Below, piece after piece: positions 58,198 to 64,000 of a DNA stretch of 64,000 bases; the first letter of the stretch is position 1; the number at the start of each line of letters is the position of its first letter. Source of the DNA: Thermomonas flagellata (GTDB taxonomy: Bacteria > Pseudomonadota > Gammaproteobacteria > Xanthomonadales > Xanthomonadaceae); contig NZ_JAJOZK010000003.1 in the NCBI RefSeq assembly GCF_022419185.1, forward strand, positions 186,001 to 250,000. Reading direction: 5' to 3'. The notes beneath the pieces are model-generated. The model saw only the letters and a list, made by a program, of their open reading frames with translations, searched no databases and was not told the origin of the DNA. Both the position numbers and the translations under genes were made by a program.

Positions 58198-58851
58198 TCA
58201 CACCACCCGGCGGATGCGCGGCCCACCGCCGCGCCCGAACGGCGGCTGCCCGCGCCAGTAGCGGATCAACAGCCAGCCGAACAGCATCCCGCCCAGGTGC
58301 GCGAAATGGGCGACGCCCGGCTGCAGGCCGGTGAAGCCGAGCAGCAGCTCCAGCGCGCCGTACACGATGACCAGGGTGCGCGCGCGCATCGGGATCGGCG
58401 GGATCAGCAGCATCACCCGCTGGTGCGGGAACAGCATGCCGTAGGCCAAGAGCAGCCCGAACACCCCGCCGGAGGCGCCCACGGTCGGCCCGATGTCGCC
58501 GCCGCTGGCGGCCATCCAGGTGCCCACCGCCAGCTGGCACAGCCCGGCGCCGACCACCGAGACCAGGTAGTAGGTGAGGAACCGGCGCTCGCCCCAGGTG
58601 TATTCCAACGGCGCGCCGAACATCACCAGCGCCAGCATGTTGAAGGCGATGTGGGCCAGCCCGGACGGGTCGTGCAGGAAGCCGTAGGTCAGCAGCTGCC
58701 ACGGCATGAACAGCTGCTCGGGCGCGCCCGGCAGGTAGGGCCACAGCGCGAACAGCGCGAACGCGCGCTCGCCGACCAGCCACATCAGCAGCCAGACGCC
58801 GACGTTGATGGCCAACAGCAGCTTGGTGATGCGGGGGAGTTGGAACGGCAT
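58198..58851 (-). CDS. Rhomboid-family intramembrane serine protease
   Basis: A 217-residue six-helix membrane protease. Catalytic Ser127 is in GASGGVFG and His185 in HFAHLGG, and the helix-1/2 region includes LLTYGFLHDPSGLAHIAFNML, all family features. There is no extra domain. The C-terminus is Arg/Gly-rich. Substrate unknown. It lies 48 bases after the alkyltransferase-like gene on the same strand. Confidence 0.94.
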   Translation of the reverse strand: MPFQLPRITKLLLAINVGVWLLMWLVGERAFALFALWPYLPGAPEQLFMPWQLLTYGFLHDPSGLAHIAFNMLALVMFGAPLEYTWGERRFLTYYLVSVVGAGLCQLAVGTWMAASGGDIGPTVGASGGVFGLLLAYGMLFPHQRVMLLIPPIPMRARTLVIVYGALELLLGFTGLQPGVAHFAHLGGMLFGWLLIRYWRGQPPFGRGGGPRIRRVV

Positions 58852-58899
58852 CCGTGCACTCGCCGGGCGTTGCGATGCAACATGATACGGCGCGCGCGC

Positions 58900-59247
58900 C
58901 TAGCGCGGCGCCCACAGCAGGGCGTCCAGCGCCGGCGCTTCAGCCGCCGGCGGGGCGACCCGGCCGGCGCGCACCACCACCCCTTCCGCACGCAGCCGGC
59001 GCGCCTGCTCGCGATGGCCGGCCGAGCCCGGCGCGAAGCCGATCCGACCGTCGGCGCGCACCACCCGGTGCCAGGGCAGCGCCGGATCCGCCGCCGCGGC
59101 CAGGATCCGCGCCACCTGGCGCGCGCCGCGCGGGCGCCCGGCAAGGCGCGCGATGTGGGCGTAGCTCCTCACTTCGCCGCGCGGGATCGCCCGCACCGCG
59201 GCCAGCACCGCGTCGACGAAGGCGCCGCCTGTGGCCGTCGTTGCCAT
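58900..59247 (-). CDS. atl: Alkyltransferase-like (ATL) DNA-damage protein
   Basis: A 115-residue protein with the DNA-binding domain of O6-alkylguanine-DNA alkyltransferases. The reactive cysteine of PCHR is replaced by tryptophan (PWHRV, Trp59), which defines ATL proteins. These bind O6-alkylguanine without repairing it and hand it to nucleotide excision repair. Tyr29 and the Arg finger in GARQVARI (about 41-48) are kept. The start MATTATGG at 59247 is chosen from the domain start. UvrB is encoded at 6.8-8.8 kb, so the receiving pathway is present. Confidence 0.92.
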   Translation of the reverse strand: MATTATGGAFVDAVLAAVRAIPRGEVRSYAHIARLAGRPRGARQVARILAAAADPALPWHRVVRADGRIGFAPGSAGHREQARRLRAEGVVVRAGRVAPPAAEAPALDALLWAPR

Positions 59248-59286
59248 CGCGGTAGCATAGCCGCAGCCACCACGACCCCCGCACCG

Positions 59287-59697
59287 ATGCAGAACTTCGA
59301 GCAGATCCGCAGCCACCTCGCCGCCAGCGGCTACCGCGTGACCCTGCAGGAGCCGTTCGTGGCCTGCGTGGAGCTGTCGCTGGCGCACGGCCGCCGCCAC
59401 CAGGCGATCTTCCTGTCCGAGCTGCAGGACGACGACGGCCGCGACTACCTGCGGGTGAGCACGGTGGTCGGCCCGATCACCGGGCTGGATGCGCGCCGCG
59501 CGCTGGCCTTCAACTGGGCCAGCCGGGTCGGCTACCTGGCGATCGGCGACCTCGACGGCGTGCCCTACCTGCAGCTGTGCGAGAACCGCCCCTACGCCGG
59601 GCTGGACGCGGCCGAGGTGGAGCGCCTGGTGCTCGAGATCGGCGGCGTCGGCGACGAGATGGAGCGGCGGATGTCCGCCGGCGGGGACCTGCTGTGA
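59287..59697 (+). CDS. YbjN-like / type III chaperone-fold protein
   Basis: A 136-residue soluble acidic protein beginning MQNFEQIRSHLAASGYRV, with LRVSTVVGPITGLDARRALAFNW and YLQLCENRPYAGLDAAEVERLVLEIGGVGDEME, resembling YbjN-domain proteins that share the type III secretion chaperone fold. No type III genes are nearby. It is divergent from atl by 39 bases. Its function is unknown. Confidence 0.78.
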   Translation: MQNFEQIRSHLAASGYRVTLQEPFVACVELSLAHGRRHQAIFLSELQDDDGRDYLRVSTVVGPITGLDARRALAFNWASRVGYLAIGDLDGVPYLQLCENRPYAGLDAAEVERLVLEIGGVGDEMERRMSAGGDLL

Positions 59698-59701
59698 GCG
59701 C

Positions 59702-60823
59702 TCAGGCCCAGCCCAGCGCGCGCGCCGCGCGCAGCAGCAGGTAGCCCACCCCGCCGGCGGCCGGCAGGGTCAGGATCCACGCCCACACGATCCGCTCCAC
59801 TACCGACAGCCGCAGCTTGCGCGGGTTCTTGGCGAAGCCCACGCCCATGATCGCGGTCGAGATGCTGTGGGTGGTGGACACCGGCATGCCGTAGGCGGAG
59901 GCGGTGACCAGGATGGTCGCCGAGGCGGTCTCCGCGGCGAAGCCGTCGATCGGCTGCAGCTTCACCATCTTGTGCCCGAGCGTCTTGATGATGCGCCAGC
60001 CGCCCATCGCGGTGCCGGCGGCCATCACCAGCGCGCAGGTGGCGATGATCCAGCTGTCGATGTGCTGCTCGCCGCCGTCCGGGTGCAGGAACGCCAGCCA
60101 GCCCGGCAGCCCGTCCAGCACCCCGGACTGCTGCGCGCCGAACACCGCCAGCGCGATGACGCCCATCGTTTTCTGCGCATCCTGCTTGCCGTGGGCGAAG
60201 CCCATGTAGGCGGCGGAGAACACCTGCGCACGCCCGAAGAAAGCATTCACCCAGCGCGGCCGCGCCAGCCGCGCCAGGCGCCCGCCGGCGCGCGCCAGCG
60301 CCCAGATCAGGGCGTACAGCAGGGTCAGGATCAGGATCCCGACCAGGAACCCGGCCACGGGCGAGCTGACCATCGGCAGCAGCACCTTCCACAACAGGCC
60401 CTTGTTGCTGGCCCAGCCGCCATCCCCGGCCTGCGACCACACCAGCGCATGCCAGTTGCCGTCCGCGGCCGCCAGCGCCGAGCCACACAGGCCGCCGATC
60501 AGCGCATGCGAGGACGACGACGGCAGCCCGAACCACCAGGTCACCAGGTTCCACACGATCGCCCCGGACAGCGCGCACAGGATCACCTGCGAGGTGACCT
60601 GCACCACGCTGGTGTCCACCAGCCCGCTGGCGATGGTCTTGGCCACCGCGGTGCCGGCGAACGCGCCGACCAGGTTCATCCCGGCCGCCAGCAGCACCGC
60701 CTGCGCGGGCGAGAGCACCTTGGTCGCGACCACGGTGGCGATCGAGTTGGCGGTGTCGTGGAAGCCGTTGATGAACTCGAACACCAGCGCGGCGAAGATC
60801 ACCAGCAGCAGCAGGCTCAGCAT
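59702..60823 (-). CDS. pit: PiT-family inorganic phosphate transporter
   Basis: A 373-residue low-affinity phosphate/cation carrier with ten or more helices. Both PiT signature repeats are seen: FINGFHDTANSIATVVATKV near the N-terminus and AYGMPVSTTHSISTAIMGVGF near the C-terminus; GLPSSSSHALIGGLCGS and FAHGKQDAQKTMG are also typical. Start ATG at 60823 is preferred over GTG at 60832. It follows the DUF47 gene by 18 bases, the usual PhoU-like/Pit pair. Confidence 0.94.
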   Translation of the reverse strand: MLSLLLLVIFAALVFEFINGFHDTANSIATVVATKVLSPAQAVLLAAGMNLVGAFAGTAVAKTIASGLVDTSVVQVTSQVILCALSGAIVWNLVTWWFGLPSSSSHALIGGLCGSALAAADGNWHALVWSQAGDGGWASNKGLLWKVLLPMVSSPVAGFLVGILILTLLYALIWALARAGGRLARLARPRWVNAFFGRAQVFSAAYMGFAHGKQDAQKTMGVIALAVFGAQQSGVLDGLPGWLAFLHPDGGEQHIDSWIIATCALVMAAGTAMGGWRIIKTLGHKMVKLQPIDGFAAETASATILVTASAYGMPVSTTHSISTAIMGVGFAKNPRKLRLSVVERIVWAWILTLPAAGGVGYLLLRAARALGWA

Positions 60824-60841
60824 GGCGTGCACCCGGCCGGC

Positions 60842-61468
60842 TCAGCTGTTCTTGAGCACGATCTGGTAGGCCACCGCCCCCGCCTCGCGGCAGCGGTCGA
60901 TCGCCTTCTCCATGATCTCGAAGAACTCCTTGAGCAGGAACATCTCGCCCGGGTCCATGTGCCCGGCGTAGATGTCGCGGTGCAGCTCGAGGATCAGGCG
61001 GTCGGCCTCCATCTCCAGCATGCGCAGGCGGTCGTTGAGCTGCTTCATGCGGTCCAGGCGCAGGCGCGGCAGCTCGCGCACCATCTCCACCACCACGCCG
61101 GCCGCCTGCTCCAGCATCGCCGCGCGCGGCGCGAAGTCGATGTGGTGCAGGCGGTGGCGGGCGAGGTCGAAGCGCTCGGCGAAGCGCTCCACCTGCTTGG
61201 GGATCTTGTACAGCGCCGAGCCGAGCGCCTCGATGTCCTCGCGCTCGAACGGGGTGATGAAGCTGTCCACCAGCGCCTGGTTGATCTTGTCGGAGGCCTC
61301 GCGCTCGCGCTGGCGCGCCAGCTTGAACGCCTCCAGCGACGTGGTGCGCGCCGGGTCGCGCAGCATCGCGTGCAGGGCGCGGGTGCTGTCCCAGGCCGCG
61401 CCCGCGGCCTCGTCGAACAGCGCGTAGAACTGCTTGCCTTGGCCGAAGATGGTCTGCAGCGAGAACAT
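60842..61468 (-). CDS. DUF47 (PhoU-like) phosphate transport regulator
   Basis: A 208-residue all-helical protein of the DUF47/YkaA family, whose members pair with PiT carriers and probably bind metals or phosphate clusters like PhoU. It contains LQTIFGQGKQFYALFDEAA at the start and LHRDIYAGHMDPGEMFLLKEFFEIMEKAIDRC, with the acidic and His residues typical of the family, near the end. It forms an operon with pit. A Pho-box-like repeat lies 31 bases upstream of the ATG, and no ribosome-binding site is obvious. Confidence 0.92.
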   Translation of the reverse strand: MFSLQTIFGQGKQFYALFDEAAGAAWDSTRALHAMLRDPARTTSLEAFKLARQREREASDKINQALVDSFITPFEREDIEALGSALYKIPKQVERFAERFDLARHRLHHIDFAPRAAMLEQAAGVVVEMVRELPRLRLDRMKQLNDRLRMLEMEADRLILELHRDIYAGHMDPGEMFLLKEFFEIMEKAIDRCREAGAVAYQIVLKNS

Positions 61469-61498
61469 GCGGGGGTGCCGGGGACGGAAACCGCTATT

Positions 61499-61516
61499 AT
61501 GACGGTTCCGTGACAG
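61499..61516 (-). promoter_or_regulatory. Pho-box-like direct repeat upstream of DUF47-pit
   Basis: On the minus strand CTGTCAC, four bases (GGAA) and CCGTCAT follow each other. The PhoB consensus is two CTGTCAT repeats with a 4-base spacer; each half matches 6 of 7. CATAAT at its downstream end could also serve as a -10. Confidence 0.5.
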
Positions 61517-61673
61517 CCCTGCGCATCGGCCCGCGGTGAGCGCCCTGCTATCATCCGGGCGCGCCTCCGGCGCCTGCCCATGCAACCTCGACCACGCCCC
61601 GCCCGCGCCCGCCTGCCGTCCCCACCCCGGGGCGGTGCGGGCGCACGCCGCGCGCGGCCGCCCGGACCGCGCC

Positions 61674-63002
61674 GTGGCTGAACTGCTGGTGGTCCTGCTG
61701 CTGATCGCGCTGAACGCCTTCTTCGCGCTGTCGGAGATGGCGCTGGTGACCTCGCGCAAGCTGCGCCTGAAGCAGCTGGCCGAGGACCCGGAGCGCCCCA
61801 GCCGCGGCGCGCGCGCCGCGCTGGCGCTGGTCGAGCGCCCGGACGACCTGCTCTCGGCGGTCCAGGTCGGGATCACCCTGATCACGATCCTGACCGGCGT
61901 GCTCGGCGGCGACGCCCTCGGCGGGCTGATCGGCGAGCGCCTGCGCGCGCTGCTGCCGGCCGGCGCCGGCTATGCCGCGCCGCTCGGGGTGGCGATCGCG
62001 GTCGGGCTGATCACGGCCGCATCGGTGATCTTCGGCGAGCTGATCCCCAAGCGGCTGGCGCTGACCGCGCCGGAGCGGATCGCCAGCGGGGTCGCGCTGC
62101 CGCTGCAGGCGCTGGCGACCGCGGCGCGCCCGGTGGTGGCCGCGCTGGCCGCGATCAACCGCGGCGTGCTGCGCCTGCTCGGGATCCGCGACGACGCCCG
62201 CGGCGCCATCACCGAGGAGGAGATCCAGCTGCTGGTGAGCGAGGGCCACGAGCAGGGCGTGCTCGACCTGGACGAGCGCAACATGATGAACCGGGTGATG
62301 CGGCTGGGCGACCGCACGGTGGCCAGCCTGATGACGCCGCGCACCGACATCGCCTGGCTGGACGCGGCGGCGAGCGTGGAGGACAACCTGGCGACCATGC
62401 GCGACACCCCGTTCTCGCGCTACCCGGTGTACCGCGGCAGCGATGCCGACGTGGTCGGCGTGCTCGAGGCCAAGCGCCTGCTCGACCGCCTCGGCGCCGG
62501 CGGCCCGCCGCCCCTGTTCGACCAGCTGCGGCCGCCGGTGTTCGTGCCGGAATCGACCCATGCGCTGAAGCTGGTGGAGATCCTGCGCGAGGCGCAGCAG
62601 TCGCTGGCGCTGGTGGTGGACGAGTACGGCGACATCCAGGGCCTGGTGACCATCAGCGACGTGATGGACGCGATCCTCGGCCGCCTGACCGCGGGCGAGC
62701 CGCACGACGCCGAGGCACTGGTGGTCGAGCGCGAGGACGGCTCGCTGCTGGTGGACGGCGGTCTGCACCTGGACGAGCTGCGCGAGCTGACCGGCGAGCG
62801 CCTGGCCGACGCCGAGGAGCACGACTTCCACACCGCGGCGGGCCTGGTGATCGCGCATTTCGGGCGGATCCCGCAGGTCGGCGAGCACTTCCGCCTCGGC
62901 CACTGGCGGATCGAAGTGGTGGATCTGGACGGCCCGCGGATCGACAAGCTGCTGCTGCAGCGCGCGCCGGTCGCGAGCGAGACGGCCGATGCCGGCAGCT
63001 GA
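61674..63002 (+). CDS. CNNM-type (DUF21-CBS-CorC_HlyC) membrane protein
   Basis: A 442-residue inner-membrane protein related to CorC/CorB and eukaryotic CNNM Mg2+ transporters. The start is GTG at 61674 (VAELLVVLLLIALNAFFALSEMALV), where the first helix begins; the open frame upstream is Pro/Ala-rich and non-conserved. DUF21 covers about residues 1-190 with three to four helices, then a CBS pair (about 205-330, starting VMRLGDRTVASLMTPR) and a CorC_HlyC domain (about 350-430). TATCAT at 61549-61554 is a possible -10. It overlaps the ExoD gene by 14 bases. Confidence 0.9.
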   Translation: MAELLVVLLLIALNAFFALSEMALVTSRKLRLKQLAEDPERPSRGARAALALVERPDDLLSAVQVGITLITILTGVLGGDALGGLIGERLRALLPAGAGYAAPLGVAIAVGLITAASVIFGELIPKRLALTAPERIASGVALPLQALATAARPVVAALAAINRGVLRLLGIRDDARGAITEEEIQLLVSEGHEQGVLDLDERNMMNRVMRLGDRTVASLMTPRTDIAWLDAAASVEDNLATMRDTPFSRYPVYRGSDADVVGVLEAKRLLDRLGAGGPPPLFDQLRPPVFVPESTHALKLVEILREAQQSLALVVDEYGDIQGLVTISDVMDAILGRLTAGEPHDAEALVVEREDGSLLVDGGLHLDELRELTGERLADAEEHDFHTAAGLVIAHFGRIPQVGEHFRLGHWRIEVVDLDGPRIDKLLLQRAPVASETADAGS

Positions 63003-63609
63003 CAGCCCGCGGCGCGAAGCCGGCACCCGCGCGGTGCTGGATGCGCTGATCGACGGCGACGCCGCGGCGGTGCCGGACCTGCGCCAGCTGTGCGAGGGCC
63101 TCGGCGAGCGCGGCTTCGGCCTGCTCCTGCTGGTGGCGGCGCTGCCGGCGTTCATCCCGGTCCCGGCCGGCGGCGCGATCAGCGGGCCGCTGGTCGCGCT
63201 GCTGGCGCTGCAGCTGCTGCTCGGGCGCCGGCGTCCGTGGCTGCCGACCTTCCTCGCCCGCCGCAGCCCGCGCCGCGAGGCGCTGCTGCGCTTCGAGCGC
63301 CTGGCCGACCCCTGGCTGCGACGGCTGGAACGGCTGGTGCGTCCGCGCCTGCCGCGGCTGTTCGAGCATCCGCTGGCGCTGGCCCTGACCGGCGTGCTGG
63401 TGCTGCTGATCGGAATCCTGCTGTCGCTGCCGATCCCGCTGACCAACTACCTGTTCGGCGGCCTGGTGCTGCTGTTCGCGCTGGCCCTGCTCGAGCGCGA
63501 CGGCGGCCTGCTGCTGTTGGCATGGGGGCTGGGCGGCGGCGCGGTCGGGGCGACCGCCACCGCGTCCGGCCGCCTGCTGGCGCTGGCCGGCCAGTGGCTG
63601 GCCGCATGA
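62989..63609 (+). CDS. exoD: ExoD-family membrane protein
   Basis: A 206-residue protein with about four hydrophobic helices and a DLRQLCEGLGERGFGLLLLVAALPAFIPVPAGG-type N-terminal half that is typical of ExoD. ExoD was first described in Rhizobium, where mutants have altered exopolysaccharide and alkali sensitivity; the biochemical role is unknown. Start at 62989 lies inside the end of the CNNM gene (14-base overlap), so the two are co-expressed. Confidence 0.85.
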   Translation: MPAADSPRREAGTRAVLDALIDGDAAAVPDLRQLCEGLGERGFGLLLLVAALPAFIPVPAGGAISGPLVALLALQLLLGRRRPWLPTFLARRSPRREALLRFERLADPWLRRLERLVRPRLPRLFEHPLALALTGVLVLLIGILLSLPIPLTNYLFGGLVLLFALALLERDGGLLLLAWGLGGGAVGATATASGRLLALAGQWLAA

Positions 63610-63619
63610 CCCCCGCGGC

Positions 63620-64000
63620 TCAGGCCTCGAGCAGGCGCGCGAACGCCTCCGCCGGCATCGGCGCGCCCAGCCAGTAGCCCTGCACCAGGTCGCAGCCGCG
63701 CTCGCGCAGCAGGTCGTACTGGCCCTGCTTCTCCACGCCCTCGGCGACCACGGTGATGCCCATCGAGTGCGCCATGGCGATGATCGCACCGGTCAGGGCG
63801 AGGTCGTCCGGGTCGCGCAGCAGGTCGGCGATGAAGCTGCGGTCGATCTTCAGCCCGTCCACCTGCACCCGGCGCAGGTGGCTGAGGCTGGAGTAGCCGG
63901 TGCCGAAGTCGTCCAGCCACACCCGCACCCCGACCTCGCGCAGCTGCCCGAGCAACTCGATCGCATGCGCCTCGTCGGCGATCACCGCGGTCTCGGTCAG
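63620..64000 (-). CDS. EAL-domain c-di-GMP phosphodiesterase, C-terminal part (5' end outside window)
   Basis: The last 126 residues of an EAL-domain protein; the frame is open to the right edge, so the N-terminal sensor or GGDEF part is not seen. Active-site elements present are LTE at the edge, LDDFGTGYSSLSHL (metal-binding Asp pair), LKIDRSF (Lys), VAEGVE (Glu) and the end motif QGYW. All are intact, which favours an active c-di-GMP phosphodiesterase. It is convergent with the ExoD gene by 10 bases. Confidence 0.92.
   Translation of the reverse strand: MTETAVIADEAHAIELLGQLREVGVRVWLDDFGTGYSSLSHLRRVQVDGLKIDRSFIADLLRDPDDLALTGAIIAMAHSMGITVVAEGVEKQGQYDLLRERGCDLVQGYWLGAPMPAEAFARLLEA

Overview
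The window is about 70% G+C chromosomal DNA from a gammaproteobacterium, most likely of the family Lysobacteraceae (Xanthomonadaceae; a Lysobacter/Luteimonas/Thermomonas-like genus). This rests on codon usage, on an Oar-like TonB-dependent receptor, on the gene order fimT-pilV-pilW-pilX-pilY1-pilE and petABC-sspAB, and on family-typical protein sequences. No rRNA, IS element, prophage, CRISPR array or integrase was seen. Genes are packed tightly, many joined by ATGA/GTGA stop-start overlaps, and no gap longer than 300 bases lacks a gene.

Layout. Bases 1-9.7 kb: translation genes on the minus strand (thrS-infC-rpmI-rplT-pheS-pheT, pheT cut by the window edge), tRNA-Val(GAC), uvrB, a lone pilin-like gene and tRNA-Asn(GTT). 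9.7-19 kb: recC-recB-recD, the RecBCD helicase-nuclease. 19-26.8 kb: a minor-pilin operon (fimT-pilV-pilW-pilX-pilY1-pilE) divergent from a LytS/AlgZ-type histidine kinase that has no adjacent response regulator. 26.8-34 kb: ppnN, a large TonB-dependent receptor, a MarC-family protein, an atypical SDR, grxD and sodB. 34-38.7 kb: purE-purK, a Trm112-like gene with nadC, a DUF3301 gene, sspA-sspB. 38.8-42.5 kb: the cytochrome bc1 complex (petA-petB-petC) and a lytic transglycosylase. 42.6-48.8 kb: miaB, phoH, ybeY, corC, a DUF4105 membrane protein and corA. 48.8-58.2 kb: a DUF819 protein and a peptide-handling block (secreted S9 peptidase, OPT transporter, POT transporter, M13-like protein). 58.2-64 kb: rhomboid protease, an alkyltransferase-like protein, a YbjN-like protein, a DUF47-pit phosphate pair, a CNNM protein, an ExoD protein and the C-terminal end of an EAL-domain protein.

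Most of this is core genome. The points most worth a second look are: an M13 (neprilysin-like) protein that has lost two of three zinc ligands and other active-site residues; an SDR lacking the YxxxK lysine; an AUC start codon for infC; the pairing of an orphan AlgZ-like kinase with the pilin operon across a small inverted repeat; a DUF4105/Lnb-like protein next to corC where lnt is found in many proteobacteria; a good Pho-box match upstream of DUF47-pit; and hairpins in the pheS leader. No clearly undescribed multi-gene system was found. All start sites and promoters are inferred by eye.
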